Assembly: GCF_004357765.1 (NCBI RefSeq)
Contig: NZ_SMTE01000003.1
Location: 248,001-312,000, forward strand
From: Pseudomonas putida
GTDB lineage: Bacteria; Pseudomonadota; Gammaproteobacteria; Pseudomonadales; Pseudomonadaceae
DNA length: 64,000 bases
Reading direction: 5' to 3'
A model generated the notes under the pieces. The model did no database searches. It was not told the origin of the DNA and saw only the letters and a list, made by a program, of their open reading frames with translations. A program made the translations under genes and the position numbers. Of the stretch, positions 9,814-21,413 are shown piece after piece (position 1 is the first letter of the stretch; each line of letters opens with the position of its first letter).

Positions 9814-10674
9814 TTAAACCGCGGCAGCGCCGCCGACGATTTCCGAGATCTCCTGGGTGATCGCAGCCTGACGCGCCTTGTTGTAGATCAATTGCAGCTC
9901 TTTGATCAAATCACCGGCGTTGTCTGTGGCGTTCTTCATGGCGATCATCCGGGCCGCTTGTTCAGCAGCGTTGTTCTCGACCACCGCCTGGTAGACCTGC
10001 GACTCCACGTAACGCACCATCAAGCCGTCCAGCAGCTCTTTTGCGTCGGGTTCGTACAGGTAATCCCAGTGATGCTTGAGATCCTGATCCGGGGTTGCCA
10101 CCAACGGTACCAATTGCTCGACCGTCGGTTGTTGGGTCATGGTGTTGATGAACTTGTTCGAAACCACCGAGAGGCGATCGATGCGGCCGTCCAGGTAGGC
10201 GTCCAGCATCACTTTGACGGAGCCGATCAGATCGTTGATCGATGGCTCTTCGCCCAAGTGGCTGATCGCAGCTACGACGTTGCCGCCAAAGTTACGGAAG
10301 AATGCCGCACCCTTGCTGCCGATCACGCACAGGTCGATTTCAACGCCCTGTTCGCGGTTTACGTTCATGTCCTTGACCAGGGCCTTGAACAGGTTGGTGT
10401 TCAAGCCACCGCACAGACCACGGTCACTGCTCACCACGATATAACCGGCGCGCTTTACAGGGCGCTCGATCATGAACGGGTGGCGGTATTCCGGGTTGGC
10501 GTTGGCCAGATGACCGATTACCTGGCGGATACGCTCCGCGTAAGGACGGCTAGCAGCCATGCGCATTTGTGCCTTGCGCATCTTGCTGACCGCCACTTTC
10601 TCCATGGCGCTGGTAATTTTTTGCGTGCTTTTGATGCTCGCAATCTTACTGCGAATCTCTTTTGCGCCTGCCAT
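9814..10674 (-). CDS. atpG: ATP synthase F1 gamma subunit
   Basis: Central shaft of F1, 286 residues. The N-terminal helix [36 protein letters not shown] and the C-terminal helix ([38 protein letters not shown]) pair as the coiled coil that turns inside the alpha3-beta3 ring. The Rossmann-like middle has [15 protein letters not shown]. Positioned as expected after atpA. Confidence 0.97.
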   Translation of the reverse strand: MAGAKEIRSKIASIKSTQKITSAMEKVAVSKMRKAQMRMAASRPYAERIRQVIGHLANANPEYRHPFMIERPVKRAGYIVVSSDRGLCGGLNTNLFKALVKDMNVNREQGVEIDLCVIGSKGAAFFRNFGGNVVAAISHLGEEPSINDLIGSVKVMLDAYLDGRIDRLSVVSNKFINTMTQQPTVEQLVPLVATPDQDLKHHWDYLYEPDAKELLDGLMVRYVESQVYQAVVENNAAEQAARMIAMKNATDNAGDLIKELQLIYNKARQAAITQEISEIVGGAAAV

Positions 10675-10722
10675 GTATCACCTATCAGGTTAGCAAGCGG
10701 GGGCCAGGGCCCCCGCTGCGGC

Positions 10723-12267
10723 TTACCAGGTCTGGGTGGCCTTGAACTTCTCGATACCGGCTTTCAGGCCTGCGTCGATTTCGTCGTTGAAGTCACCCTT
10801 CACGTTGATCTTCGCCATCAGTTCAGCGTGATCACGGTTGAAGAAGGCGATCAGCGCTTGCTCGAAGCTGCCGACCTTGGAGACTTCTACGTCAGTCAGG
10901 AAACCACGCTCAGCGGCGTACAGCGACAGAGCCATGTCTGCGATGGACATCGGCGCGTACTGCTTCTGCTTCATCAGCTCGGTTACGCGCTGACCATGCT
11001 CCAGCTGCTTGCGGGTCGCTTCGTCCAGATCGGAAGCGAACTGGGCGAATGCAGCCAGTTCACGGTACTGAGCCAGAGCGGTACGGATACCACCGGACAG
11101 CTTCTTGATGATCTTGGTCTGAGCGGCACCACCTACACGGGATACCGAAACACCGGCGTTCACTGCAGGGCGGATGCCCGAGTTGAACATGGCCGATTCC
11201 AGGAAGATCTGACCGTCGGTGATCGAGATCACGTTGGTCGGAACGAACGCGGAAACGTCGCCAGCCTGAGTTTCGATGATCGGCAGGGCGGTCAGGGAAC
11301 CGGTCTTGCCAGTGACTGCGCCATTGGTGAACTTCTCGACGTACTCTTCCGAAACGCGGGAAGCACGCTCCAGCAGACGGGAGTGGAGATAGAACACGTC
11401 ACCTGGGTACGCTTCACGTCCTGGTGGACGGCGCAGCAGCAGGGAGATCTGACGGTAGGCAACGGCCTGCTTGGACAGGTCATCGTAAACGATCAGGGCA
11501 TCTTCACCGCGGTCACGGAAGAATTCGCCCATGGTGCAGCCGGCGTAAGGAGCCAGGAACTGCAGCGCAGCGGATTCCGAAGCACTGGCAACGACCACGA
11601 TGGTGTTGGCCAGGGCGCCGTTTTCTTCCAGCTTGCGAACGATGTTGGCGACGGTGGAGCGCTTCTGACCGACAGCAACATAAACACAGAAAATACCGGA
11701 GTCTTTCTGGTTGATGATGGCGTCGATGGCCATGGCGGTCTTACCGATCTGACGGTCACCGATGATCAGCTCGCGCTGGCCACGGCCGACAGGAATCATG
11801 GCGTCGACGGATTTGTAGCCAGTCTGTACAGGCTGGTCTACCGACTTACGCCAGATCACGCCCGGAGCGACTTTCTCGACCGCGTCGGTCTGAGTGTTGC
11901 CCAGTGGACCTTTGCCATCGATCGGGTTGCCCAGTGCGTCAACGACGCGACCCAGCAGTTCCTTACCGACCGGAACTTCCAGGATGCGGCCGGTGCACTT
12001 GGCGCTCATGCCTTCGGCGAGGGTGTCATAGGCACCCAGGATCACTGCACCTACGGAGTCTTGCTCCAGGTTCAGGGCCATGCCGTAGACGCCACCGGGG
12101 AATTCGATCATTTCGCCGTACATGACGTCGGCCAGACCGTGGATTCGCACGATACCGTCGGATACCGAAACAACGGTACCTTCGTTACGGGCTTGGGAGC
12201 TCACATCGAGGTTGTCGATGCGGCCCTTGATAATTTCACTAATTTCGGAAGGATTGAGTTGCTGCAT
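10723..12267 (-). CDS. atpA: ATP synthase F1 alpha subunit
   Basis: Non-catalytic nucleotide-binding subunit, 514 residues. The P-loop is GDRQIGKT at 170-177, followed by the [22 protein letters not shown] segment and [45 protein letters not shown] with the signature and arginine-finger region ([18 protein letters not shown]). Complete and normal. Confidence 0.98.
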   Translation of the reverse strand: MQQLNPSEISEIIKGRIDNLDVSSQARNEGTVVSVSDGIVRIHGLADVMYGEMIEFPGGVYGMALNLEQDSVGAVILGAYDTLAEGMSAKCTGRILEVPVGKELLGRVVDALGNPIDGKGPLGNTQTDAVEKVAPGVIWRKSVDQPVQTGYKSVDAMIPVGRGQRELIIGDRQIGKTAMAIDAIINQKDSGIFCVYVAVGQKRSTVANIVRKLEENGALANTIVVVASASESAALQFLAPYAGCTMGEFFRDRGEDALIVYDDLSKQAVAYRQISLLLRRPPGREAYPGDVFYLHSRLLERASRVSEEYVEKFTNGAVTGKTGSLTALPIIETQAGDVSAFVPTNVISITDGQIFLESAMFNSGIRPAVNAGVSVSRVGGAAQTKIIKKLSGGIRTALAQYRELAAFAQFASDLDEATRKQLEHGQRVTELMKQKQYAPMSIADMALSLYAAERGFLTDVEVSKVGSFEQALIAFFNRDHAELMAKINVKGDFNDEIDAGLKAGIEKFKATQTW

Positions 12268-12288
12268 TGCTCTGCTGCCCCTTCAAAC

Positions 12289-12825
12289 TCAAGATTTCAA
12301 TGCTTCGGCCAGTTTCGCGATCTTGCCGCGAACAGAGCCATCGATTACCAGGTCACCTGCGCGGATGACGACGCCGCCAATCAGGCTGGCATCCTCCGAC
12401 GCGTGCAGGCGCACTTCCTGGCCTAACCGTGCACTGAGAACCTTGGCGAGTTTGTCTTGCTGTTCTTGGTCCAACGCGAAGGCACTGGTGACTTCCACGT
12501 CCACGGATTTCTCTTGCTCGGCCTTGTACAGGTCGAACAGGGCGGCAATCTCCGGCAGAAGCAGGAGACGGTCGTTTTCCGCGGCAACATGAATGAAATT
12601 CTGTGCCTGTGCATTGAACTTGTCACCGCACACGTCAATGAACGTGGCGGCCTTTTCTGCGCTCGTCAGTCGCGGGGCCTTGAGCAGGCGCTGCATGGTG
12701 TCGTCTTGCGACACCGCAGCAGCCAGGCCGAGCATGGCTGACCAATTGGCCAGTTGCTGATGGGCCTGGGCATGCTCAAAGGCAGCCTTAGCGTAAGGTC
12801 GGGCCAACGTGGTCAGTTCTGCCAT
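12289..12825 (-). CDS. atpH: ATP synthase F1 delta subunit (OSCP-like)
   Basis: Peripheral-stalk subunit linking the b dimer to F1, 178 residues. N-terminal helical bundle [28 protein letters not shown] and C-terminal [29 protein letters not shown] are the two delta/OSCP landmarks. It follows atpF by twelve bases and precedes atpA by twenty-one. Confidence 0.97.
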   Translation of the reverse strand: MAELTTLARPYAKAAFEHAQAHQQLANWSAMLGLAAAVSQDDTMQRLLKAPRLTSAEKAATFIDVCGDKFNAQAQNFIHVAAENDRLLLLPEIAALFDLYKAEQEKSVDVEVTSAFALDQEQQDKLAKVLSARLGQEVRLHASEDASLIGGVVIRAGDLVIDGSVRGKIAKLAEALKS

Positions 12826-12837
12826 GATCGCCCTCGC

Positions 12838-13308
12838 TTAAATTTCAGCGGCCAGTTTGTTAACCAGCTCCGCATGCGCGTTTTGATCGATTGTGGCGCC
12901 AAGGATCTTTTCAGCACCACCAACGGCCAGAGCACCCACTTGGGCACGCAGAGCGTCTTTAGCGCTGTTCAGTTCCTGTTCGATCTCGGCCAGAGCCTGA
13001 GCCTTCACACGGTCAGCTTCGACGCGGGCCTGATCACGGGCTTCCTCGACAAGCTGAGCAGCGCGTTTCTTGCTTTGCTCAATGATTTCGGCTGCCTGTG
13101 CTTTAGCTTCACGCAGTTGCTGACCCGCTTTCTCTTGGGCCAGCTCCAGGTCGCGAGCTGCGCGGTTGGCAGCGTCCAAGCCGTCAGCAATCTTCTTTTG
13201 GCGCTCTTGCAGAGCAGTGATGACCGGAGGCCATACGTACTTCATGCAGAAGAGTACAAAAATCAGGAAAGCAACGGATTGGCCAATCAGGGTTGCATTA
13301 ATGTTCAC
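12838..13308 (-). CDS. atpF: ATP synthase Fo b subunit
   Basis: Peripheral-stalk subunit, 156 residues. One N-terminal membrane helix ([28 protein letters not shown]) leads into a long charged coiled coil ([40 protein letters not shown]) that reaches up to the delta subunit. Length and layout match the family. Confidence 0.97.
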   Translation of the reverse strand: MNINATLIGQSVAFLIFVLFCMKYVWPPVITALQERQKKIADGLDAANRAARDLELAQEKAGQQLREAKAQAAEIIEQSKKRAAQLVEEARDQARVEADRVKAQALAEIEQELNSAKDALRAQVGALAVGGAEKILGATIDQNAHAELVNKLAAEI

Positions 13309-13366
13309 GCCAACACCTCGCTCGGTCTTTGTCCATCACATCAATCAACTCGTTGGAAACGAGTGA

Positions 13367-13639
<273 letters not shown>

Positions 13640-13718
13640 TTACGTCGTATTGGTTAGGTTTTTAGTTTGAAGCGGTAAAACAAATCGTTTGGTACAGCTG
13701 CCCTTGCGGACTTTATAA

Positions 13719-13748
13719 AGCCTTCCCCCCAAACGAGCGGGGAAGGCT
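13719..13748 (-). other. Hairpin between atpB and atpE
   Basis: Arms AGCCTTCCCC and GGGGAAGGCT with a ten-base loop, lying 22 bases after the atpB stop and about 95 bases before the atpE start. Read on the minus strand it is followed by TTATAAAG, only a poor T-run. It could be a partial terminator, an RNA-processing site, or a 3' stabiliser of the atpB mRNA that helps c-subunit output differ from a-subunit output. Confidence 0.5.
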
Positions 13749-13769
13749 ATTCAGACACGCCAGGCGGTC

Positions 13770-15063
<1,294 letters not shown>

Positions 15064-15138
15064 CACAACTGCTCCTTCGAAGTCGACCAACAAGTCAGCT
15101 ATGACTTGGCATAATTTGTGCCGACAAAATGCGCGCAG

Positions 15139-15167
15139 AGTATAGGGGTGGATTAACCCCTATTCAA
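15139..15167 (-). promoter_or_regulatory. Probable atp operon promoter
   Basis: On the minus strand TTGAAT (-35, 15162-15167) and TATACT (-10, 15139-15144) are separated by exactly 17 bases, about 75 bases upstream of atpI. The spacer is an inverted repeat, AGGGGT-N6-ACCCCT, which could be an operator or extrude a cruciform. There is no other good promoter between parB and atpI. Confidence 0.65.
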
Positions 15168-15212
15168 CTATTGGGTAGTGATTTCCGACTGCGCGCTACA
15201 ACTGGAATTGTT

Positions 15213-16085
15213 TCAGCGGATGTGAGCAAGCACGCCTTGCAACTCGTCAAGCGAGTTATAACGAATAACCAACTGGCCTTTGCCCTTGTTGCCGTGGCGA
15301 ATCTGCACGGCAGAGCCCAGGCGCTCTGCGAGCCGCTGTTCAAGGCGTGCGATATCCGGATCGGGCTTGCTCGGTTCGACCGGATCAGGTTTGTCGCTGA
15401 GCCACTGGCGCACCAGTGCCTCAGTTTGGCGCACGGTCAGACCACGTGCGACAACATGACGCGCCCCCTCTTCCTGACGATCTTCTTCCAGACCGAGCAA
15501 GGCACGAGCGTGGCCCATCTCCAGGTCGCCATGGGCGAGCATGGTCTTGATCGCCTCGGGCAGTGAAATCAGGCGCAGCAAGTTGGCCACGGTCACCCGC
15601 GACTTGCCGACGGCATCGGCAACCTGTTGCTGGGTCAGTTCGAATTCCTGCTGCAGGCGCTGCAGTGCCAGGGCCTCTTCCAGTGGGTTGAGGTCCTCGC
15701 GCTGGATGTTCTCGATCAGCGCCATGGCGATGGCGGCTTCGTCAGGCACCTCGCGGACCATGGCCGGAACGGTATCCAGGCCGGCCTGCTGAGTGGCGCG
15801 CCAGCGGCGCTCGCCGGCGATGATCTCGTAGCGGTTGTCACCGATGGGGCGAACCACGATCGGCTGCATCACGCCATGGGTGCGAACCGAGTGCGCCAGT
15901 TCTTCCAGCGCCTGCGGGTCCATGTCGCGGCGCGGCTGGTATTTGCCGCGCTGGATCAACTCGACGGGCAAGTGTTGCAGTTCTTTCTGGTCGATCTTGA
16001 CAGCCTGCTCTTCGAGCGCGCTGACGGAAGGACCACTGAGCAGTGCATCCAACCCACGTCCGAGTCCCCGTTTCTTAACGGCCAT
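15213..16085 (-). CDS. parB: Chromosome-partitioning protein ParB (CTPase clamp)
   Basis: ParB binds parS and spreads as a CTP-dependent sliding clamp, working with ParA to move origins apart. The 290 residues contain the CTP-binding motif GERRWRA (91-97) in the N-terminal domain. A helix-turn-helix follows around 154-180 (LTQQQVADAVGKSRVTVANLLRL), then a C-terminal dimerisation domain. The start codon is ten bases from the parA stop. Three exact parS sites for it are in the window. Confidence 0.97.
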   Translation of the reverse strand: MAVKKRGLGRGLDALLSGPSVSALEEQAVKIDQKELQHLPVELIQRGKYQPRRDMDPQALEELAHSVRTHGVMQPIVVRPIGDNRYEIIAGERRWRATQQAGLDTVPAMVREVPDEAAIAMALIENIQREDLNPLEEALALQRLQQEFELTQQQVADAVGKSRVTVANLLRLISLPEAIKTMLAHGDLEMGHARALLGLEEDRQEEGARHVVARGLTVRQTEALVRQWLSDKPDPVEPSKPDPDIARLEQRLAERLGSAVQIRHGNKGKGQLVIRYNSLDELQGVLAHIR

Positions 16086-16094
16086 GCGGATTCC

Positions 16095-16886
16095 TTAAGT
16101 TGTTAGTGCAGTGCGTGACTGACGGCGTTGCCGGCGGACCATTTCCCCGGCCAGGGCCAGGTAGGCCAGCGCGCCGCGCGATTGCTTGTCGTAGGCCAGT
16201 GCAGGCATGCCGAAACTCGGCGCCTCGGCCAGACGAATGTTGCGCGGGATCACCGTGTCGTACAGCTGCTCGCCGAAATGCTCCTTGAGCTGGGCCGAAA
16301 CGTCGTTGTTCAGGCTCAACCGCGGATCGTACATGGTCCGCAGCAGGCCTTCGATTTTCAGCTCAGGGTTCAGACGGGCGGCAATCCGCTTGATGTTATC
16401 CACAAGGTCGCTGAGACCTTCCAGTGCGTAGTACTCGCACTGCATGGGGATAATTACCCCGTCGGAGGCGACCAATGCGTTCAGTGTCAGCATCGACAGC
16501 GACGGCGGGCAGTCGATCAGGATGAAGTCGTAGTTCTCGCGGATCGGCGCCAGCGCGTTGCGCAGGCGGCTCTCCTTGACCTGCATCTCCAGCAGTACCA
16601 CTTCCGCGGCGGTCAGGTCGCGGTTGGCCGGCAGCAGTTGGTAGCCGCCGTGCTCGGAGTAATGCATGGCCTGGGTGAGATCGCATTCGCCGATGAGCAG
16701 GTCGTAGACCGAGTGCTCGAGCTCGTGCTTGTCCACACCGCTGCCCATGGTCGCGTTGCCCTGCGGATCGAGGTCGATCAGCAGCACACGACGCTTGGTC
16801 GCAGCCAGCGATGCAGCGAGATTGATACAGGTGGTGGTCTTGCCCACACCACCTTTCTGGTTCGCGATTGCGAATACCTTAGCCAT
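16095..16886 (-). CDS. parA: Chromosome-partitioning ATPase ParA (Soj)
   Basis: Deviant Walker A ATPase of 263 residues that binds DNA non-specifically when ATP-bound and pulls ParB-parS complexes. The deviant P-loop KGGVGKTT is at 11-18, and FILIDCPPSLSMLTLNAL is the Walker B region. Unlike plasmid ParA it lacks an N-terminal helix-turn-helix, which is normal for the chromosomal type. It lies between rsmG and parB. Confidence 0.97.
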   Translation of the reverse strand: MAKVFAIANQKGGVGKTTTCINLAASLAATKRRVLLIDLDPQGNATMGSGVDKHELEHSVYDLLIGECDLTQAMHYSEHGGYQLLPANRDLTAAEVVLLEMQVKESRLRNALAPIRENYDFILIDCPPSLSMLTLNALVASDGVIIPMQCEYYALEGLSDLVDNIKRIAARLNPELKIEGLLRTMYDPRLSLNNDVSAQLKEHFGEQLYDTVIPRNIRLAEAPSFGMPALAYDKQSRGALAYLALAGEMVRRQRRQSRTALTT

Positions 16887-16904
16887 TGTTGCGTGTGTTC
16901 CCAG

Positions 16905-17555
16905 TCAAGCCTTGCGGCGCAGTATCAGCAGATGGCGCTGGCCCTGGCAACCCGGAACGGTCAGGGCCTGCTCGCTTTCCACTGTGAAGTCTGCGGGCAA
17001 TGCTACCAGTTCATCGGCAGGATGCAGCCCCTTCATTGCAAGCCATTGCGTCCCGGTGTCGCCCAGATGGCGGGTCCAGTTGGTGAAATTCTCCATGCTG
17101 CTGAAGGCGCGGGAGATGATGCCGTCGAACGGTTGTGCAGGCTGGAAGGCTTCGACCCGGCTGTGGATAACCGTGAGGTTGTCCAGCTTGAGCTCCATTT
17201 TCACCTGGGTCAGGAAGCGGGTTTTCTTGCCGTTGGCGTCGAGCACCGTCACCTGCCTGTGCGGATGCAGGATCGCCAGAGGGATTCCAGGCATACCACC
17301 GCCACTGCCGACATCCAGCCACCGCTCACGCTCGCTGTGGATAAACGGCATGACACTCAGGCTGTCGAGCAGATGGCGGGACACCATTTCATCGGGATCG
17401 CGCACGGCGGTCAGGTTGTAGGCTTTGTTCCATTTGATCAACAGGGCCAGGTAACCCAACAGCTTCTCGTGCTGCTCGGCGCCAAGCTCGACACCGAGCT
17501 GGCGCGCACCTGTGGACAACTCTTCAGCGTGTTGCGGGGTGACCAGGGAACTCAA
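16905..17555 (-). CDS. rsmG: 16S rRNA m7G527 methyltransferase
   Basis: SAM-dependent methyltransferase of 216 residues (older name GidB) that methylates G527 of 16S rRNA. The SAM motif [10 protein letters not shown] is at 81-90, preceded by the family stretch [20 protein letters not shown]. The start overlaps the mnmG stop by four bases (ATGA), so translation is coupled to mnmG. Confidence 0.97.
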   Translation of the reverse strand: MSSLVTPQHAEELSTGARQLGVELGAEQHEKLLGYLALLIKWNKAYNLTAVRDPDEMVSRHLLDSLSVMPFIHSERERWLDVGSGGGMPGIPLAILHPHRQVTVLDANGKKTRFLTQVKMELKLDNLTVIHSRVEAFQPAQPFDGIISRAFSSMENFTNWTRHLGDTGTQWLAMKGLHPADELVALPADFTVESEQALTVPGCQGQRHLLILRRKA

Positions 17556-19444
17556 GCGCTTTGCTCCAATTCGCGGCCAGCGCCGCGTTTTTTCAGATGT
17601 ATCAACAACAGGGAAATCGCCGCCGGGGTGACACCGGGAATGCGCGAAGCCTGGCCCAAGGTTTCCGGGCGGGTCTGGCCGAGCTTGCCCTGGATCTCCT
17701 TGGACAGGCCAGAAATGGTGGTGTAGTCGATATCCACAGGCAGGCGGGTGTCTTCGCTGGCACGCAGCCGGGCGATCTCGTCTTGCTGGCGATCGATATA
17801 CCCCGCGTACTTGGTCTTGATCTCGACCTGCTCGGCAACCTGTGGATCGATCACCTCACCCCCCGTCGCCTCGATCAGGCCAGCGTAGTCGATTTCCGGA
17901 CGGGCCAGCAGGTTGAGCAGACTGTACTCGTGGCTCAGCGGCGTGCCGAACTTATCCACAATGGCCTGGCCCAGGTCGGTATTCGGCCGCACCCAGGTGG
18001 ATTTCAGGCGTTGTTCCTCACGCTCGATACCATCGCGCTTGGCGCAGAAGGCGGCCCAGCGCTCATCGTCGATCAAACCCAGCTCGCGGCCTTTTTCGGT
18101 CAAGCGGAGATCGGCGTTGTCCTCGCGCAGAATCAAGCGGTACTCGGCGCGCGAAGTGAACATGCGGTACGGCTCTTGAGTTCCCAGGGTGATCAGGTCG
18201 TCAACCAATACGCCGATGTACGCCTCGTCGCGACGTGGGCACCAGCTTTCGCGGCCCTGGGCCCGGAGCGCGGCGTTGGTCCCGGCCAGCAGGCCCTGAG
18301 CGCCGGCTTCTTCGTAACCGGTGGTGCCGTTGATCTGGCCGGCGAAGAACAGACCGCCGATGACCTTGGTCTCGAGGCTGTACTTGAGGTCACGCGGGTC
18401 AAAGTAGTCGTACTCGATAGCGTATCCCGGACGCACGATATGGGCGTTTTCCATACCGCGGATCGAGCGCACCAACTCCAGCTGCACATCGAATGGCAGC
18501 GAAGTGGAAATACCGTTGGGGTACAGCTCGTGGGTGGTCAGGCCTTCCGGCTCGATGAACACCTGGTGGCTTTCCTTGTCGGCGAAGCGATGAATCTTGT
18601 CTTCGATCGACGGGCAGTAACGCGGACCGACGCCTTCGATCACACCAGAGTACATCGGAGACCGGTCGAGGTTCGAGGCAATGATCTCGTGGGTGCGGGC
18701 GTTGGTGTGGGTAATCCAGCAACTGACCTGACGCGGGTGCATCTGCGCGTTGCCCATGAAGGACATCACTGGGATCGGCGTGTCGCCGGGTTGCTCGGTC
18801 ATGACCGAGAAGTCCACGGAGCGACCATCGATCCGCGGTGGGGTACCGGTTTTCAGGCGACCGACGCGCAGCGGCAGTTCACGCATGCGGTGAGCCAAGG
18901 CGATCGAAGGTGGATCGCCGGCGCGGCCACCGGAATGGTTCTGTAGCCCGATGTGGATAAGACCACCGAGGAAGGTGCCTGTGGTGAGGACCACGGATTC
19001 GGCGAAGAAGCGCAGACCCATCTGGGTGACCACACCTTTGACCTGGTCTTGTTCGACGATCAGGTCGTCGCAGGACTGCTGGAATATCCACAGGTTGGGT
19101 TGGTTTTCCAGGATCTCCCGCACCACCGATTTGTAGATGGCGCGGTCGGCCTGGGCGCGAGTAGCGCGCACCGCCGGGCCCTTGCGGTTATTCAGGATAC
19201 GGAACTGGATGCCGCTCTTGTCGGTAGCCAGCGCCATGGCGCCGCCGAGCGCATCGATCTCCTTGACCAGATGGCTTTTACCGATGCCACCGATGGCCGG
19301 GTTGCAGCTCATGTGACCGAGGGTTTCCACGTTGTGGGTCAGCAGCAGGGTTTTCACACCCATGCGTGCAGACGCAAGCGCAGCCTCGGTACCGGCATGG
19401 CCGCCGCCGATGACGATCACTTCAAAACGGGAAGGGAAATCCAC
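17552..19444 (-). CDS. mnmG: tRNA U34 carboxymethylaminomethyl synthesis protein MnmG (GidA)
   Basis: FAD protein that, with MnmE, modifies the wobble uridine of several tRNAs. The product is 630 residues. The FAD motif is GGGHAGTEA (from residue 13), and [16 protein letters not shown] and the C-terminal helical domain are intact. I use the GTG at 19444 (reading MDFPSRF...), which has GAGG six bases upstream and matches the family length. An upstream ATG at 19564 would add 40 residues unlike the family and run into the origin-like region. Confidence 0.95.
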   Translation of the reverse strand: MDFPSRFEVIVIGGGHAGTEAALASARMGVKTLLLTHNVETLGHMSCNPAIGGIGKSHLVKEIDALGGAMALATDKSGIQFRILNNRKGPAVRATRAQADRAIYKSVVREILENQPNLWIFQQSCDDLIVEQDQVKGVVTQMGLRFFAESVVLTTGTFLGGLIHIGLQNHSGGRAGDPPSIALAHRMRELPLRVGRLKTGTPPRIDGRSVDFSVMTEQPGDTPIPVMSFMGNAQMHPRQVSCWITHTNARTHEIIASNLDRSPMYSGVIEGVGPRYCPSIEDKIHRFADKESHQVFIEPEGLTTHELYPNGISTSLPFDVQLELVRSIRGMENAHIVRPGYAIEYDYFDPRDLKYSLETKVIGGLFFAGQINGTTGYEEAGAQGLLAGTNAALRAQGRESWCPRRDEAYIGVLVDDLITLGTQEPYRMFTSRAEYRLILREDNADLRLTEKGRELGLIDDERWAAFCAKRDGIEREEQRLKSTWVRPNTDLGQAIVDKFGTPLSHEYSLLNLLARPEIDYAGLIEATGGEVIDPQVAEQVEIKTKYAGYIDRQQDEIARLRASEDTRLPVDIDYTTISGLSKEIQGKLGQTRPETLGQASRIPGVTPAAISLLLIHLKKRGAGRELEQSA

Positions 19445-19489
19445 CACGCACCTCGTGCCTGTTTTGCGAATAGAGAAGATAAGCGGACA

Positions 19490-19495
19490 AGTATA
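19490..19495 (-). promoter_or_regulatory. Possible -10 of the mnmG promoter
   Basis: TATACT on the minus strand lies 46 bases before the mnmG GTG. No clear -35 lies 17 bases away. The bases just upstream read GGGGTTAAGTCCC, similar to the spacer of the atp promoter. Confidence 0.35.
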
Positions 19496-19544
19496 GGGAC
19501 TTAACCCCCTGCAAAGGAACCTTCTGAGCAAAATTTGAACAGTC

Positions 19545-19820
19545 TGTGGATGAGTGGCAGACAACAGAAATCAAAGAAGAGAAATTTATAAAAGCTTTGT
19601 TTTTATGTTTATTCTTATGCACAGCCTTTTCTGTGGATAAGATGCTGTATCCCTTTATTGACGTGCTGTACAGAGAAATTAAACCCTGTGGCTTAGCGAC
19701 CCTGAGGGCTATGGATAACGTCATTCAGCCTGTGGATTAAATGACTGTTTACCCACAAGCGTGATTGTCCTCAACAAAAAAGCCCGGTTATCAACGGAGC
19801 TGAAGGTCGGTTATCCACAG
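19545..19820. other. Second origin-like region (oriC2-like) between mnmE and mnmG
   Basis: No gene is seen between mnmG and mnmE. The region has two exact DnaA boxes (19632-19640 and 19811-19819) and several one- or two-mismatch boxes (19545, 19710, 19731, 19788). It also has an AT-rich stretch (19561-19630). Its elements match oriC in order: AAAGAAGAG, TATAAAAGCTTT, TTCTGTGGATAA, CCCTTTATT, GCTGTACAGA, TTATCAAC, then GGTTATCCACAGACCT. From the TTCTGTGGATAA box the CCCTTTATT and GCTGTACAG elements sit at equal distances in both regions. Two autonomously replicating origin fragments have been described in P. aeruginosa; this may be the counterpart. Confidence 0.7.
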
Positions 19821-19911
19821 ACCTCCTGAGGGCGTCATCGTGCCTGTGCATGAAATACCTTGAAGCATTTTTCCGCTCATCCTCGCCATCTGCACAACTC
19901 ACAGGCAAAAA

Positions 19912-19937
19912 AAAGCCGCCCCCGAAGGAGCGGCTTT
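19912..19937 (-). terminator. Terminator after mnmE
   Basis: Hairpin AAAGCCGC ... GCGGCTTT about 20 bases beyond the mnmE stop. On the minus strand it is followed by a run of T (complement of the A-run at 19907-19914). It separates mnmE from the origin-like region and mnmG. Confidence 0.85.
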
Positions 19938-19957
19938 GGTCAGCCAGTGGCTGTGGA

Positions 19958-21328
19958 TTATTTACCGATGCAGAAACTCGAGAAGATGCGCCCCAGCAAG
20001 TCATCGGAGCTGAACGCGCCGGTGATTTCACCCAATGCCTGCTGCGCTTGCCGCAAATCTTCGGCCAGCAGCTCGCCTGCGCCGGCCAGGGTCAGTTGGG
20101 CGCGTCCGTGCTCCAGGTGCGAGCTGGCTTGGCGCAGCGCATCCAGATGACGCCGTCTGGCGCTGAAACCGCTTTCTGCGGTCTGCTCATAACCCATGCA
20201 AGCTTTGAGGTGGTCGCGCAGTAGCTGGAGACCTTGATCATCGCCCTTGGCGCTCAAGGTGATGGTGACATGGCCGTCATCACATTGTTCCAGGGCAACC
20301 CGCTCGCCGCTGAGATCAGCCTTGTTGCGAATCAGCGTGACCTTGGCGGCGTCTGGCCGTTGGTCGAGAAATTCCGGCCACAACGCGAAGGGATCGTCGG
20401 CCTCGGGCGCGGTCGAGTCCACCACCAACAACACGCGGTCCGCCTCGCCGATGGCTTTGAGCGCACGTTCCACGCCGATTTTTTCCACATGATCATCGGT
20501 GGTACGTAAGCCGGCAGTATCGACCACGTGCAGGGGCATGCCGTCGATGTGGATATGTTCGCGAAGAATGTCCCGGGTGGTGCCGGCGATATCGGTGACG
20601 ATCGCGGCCTCGCGCCCGGCCAGCTGGTTCAGCAGGCTCGATTTACCGGCGTTGGGCCGGCCAGCAATCACCACGGTCATCCCGTCACGCAGCAAGGCGC
20701 CCTGCCCGGCCTCACGCTGGACTGTGGACAACTCCGCACGCACGGCATCGAGCATCGACAACACGTGGCCGTCGGCAAGGAAGTCGATTTCCTCCTCTGG
20801 GAAGTCGATCGCTGCTTCCACGTAGATACGCAGCGCAATCAACGCCTCGGTCAGGCTGTGCACACGTTTGGAGAATTCGCCCTGCAGCGAGCGCAAGGCG
20901 TTGCGGGCAGCCTGGCTGGAACTGGCTTCGATCAGGTCGGCGATCGCTTCGGCCTGAGCCAGGTCGAGCTTGTCGTTGAGAAATGCACGTTCGCTGAATT
21001 CGCCTGGGCGCGCCAGTCGGCAGCCGACTTGTACACAGCGCTGTAGCAGCATGTCCAGCACCACGGGACCGCCATGGCCCTGTAGTTCGAGCACATCCTC
21101 ACCGGTGAACGAGTTGGGACCGGGGAAGAACAGCGCGATGCCTTCATCCAGCACCAACCCCTGCTCGTCACGGAACGGCCCATAGTGGGCATGGCGCGGC
21201 GTCAGTGTGCGGCCGGTGATCAACTGCCCGGCCTGGCTGGCCAGCGGTCCGGACAGCCTGACGATACCGACCCCGCCGCGGCCCTGGGCGGTGGCGATGG
21301 CAGCAATGGTTTCACGCACAGTGTTCAT
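19958..21328 (-). CDS. mnmE: tRNA-modification GTPase MnmE (TrmE)
   Basis: GTPase partner of MnmG in wobble-uridine modification, 456 residues. The N-terminal tetrahydrofolate-binding domain contains [12 protein letters not shown]. The G domain has [14 protein letters not shown] (223 onward), DIAGTTRD and DTAGLR. The C-terminus CIGK (453-456) holds the cysteine needed for activity. It is followed by a terminator and then the origin-like region. Confidence 0.97.
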   Translation of the reverse strand: MNTVRETIAAIATAQGRGGVGIVRLSGPLASQAGQLITGRTLTPRHAHYGPFRDEQGLVLDEGIALFFPGPNSFTGEDVLELQGHGGPVVLDMLLQRCVQVGCRLARPGEFSERAFLNDKLDLAQAEAIADLIEASSSQAARNALRSLQGEFSKRVHSLTEALIALRIYVEAAIDFPEEEIDFLADGHVLSMLDAVRAELSTVQREAGQGALLRDGMTVVIAGRPNAGKSSLLNQLAGREAAIVTDIAGTTRDILREHIHIDGMPLHVVDTAGLRTTDDHVEKIGVERALKAIGEADRVLLVVDSTAPEADDPFALWPEFLDQRPDAAKVTLIRNKADLSGERVALEQCDDGHVTITLSAKGDDQGLQLLRDHLKACMGYEQTAESGFSARRRHLDALRQASSHLEHGRAQLTLAGAGELLAEDLRQAQQALGEITGAFSSDDLLGRIFSSFCIGK

Positions 21329-21362
21329 GCTCGAGAGCCTCTACGACAAAACGACAGATAGC

Positions 21363-21388
21363 AAAAACGCCCCCGAGGGGGCGTTTTT
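21363..21388 (-). terminator. Terminator after yidC
   Basis: AAAAACGCCCC ... GGGGCGTTTTT forms a tight hairpin with flanking A- and T-runs, 25 bases beyond the yidC stop. It ends the rpmH-rnpA-yidD-yidC transcript on the minus strand. Confidence 0.92.
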
Positions 21389-21413
21389 ATTCACAGGCTA
21401 GCGTAGTAGCCCG

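Noticed and set aside
9892-12426. 844-codon open frame opposite atpG, atpA and atpH
   Set aside because: It is antisense to conserved ATP synthase genes, with no recognisable domain.
19445-19564. N-terminal extension of MnmG to an ATG at 19564
   Set aside because: The extra 40 residues do not resemble the family, and a GTG with a good ribosome-binding site gives the usual length.
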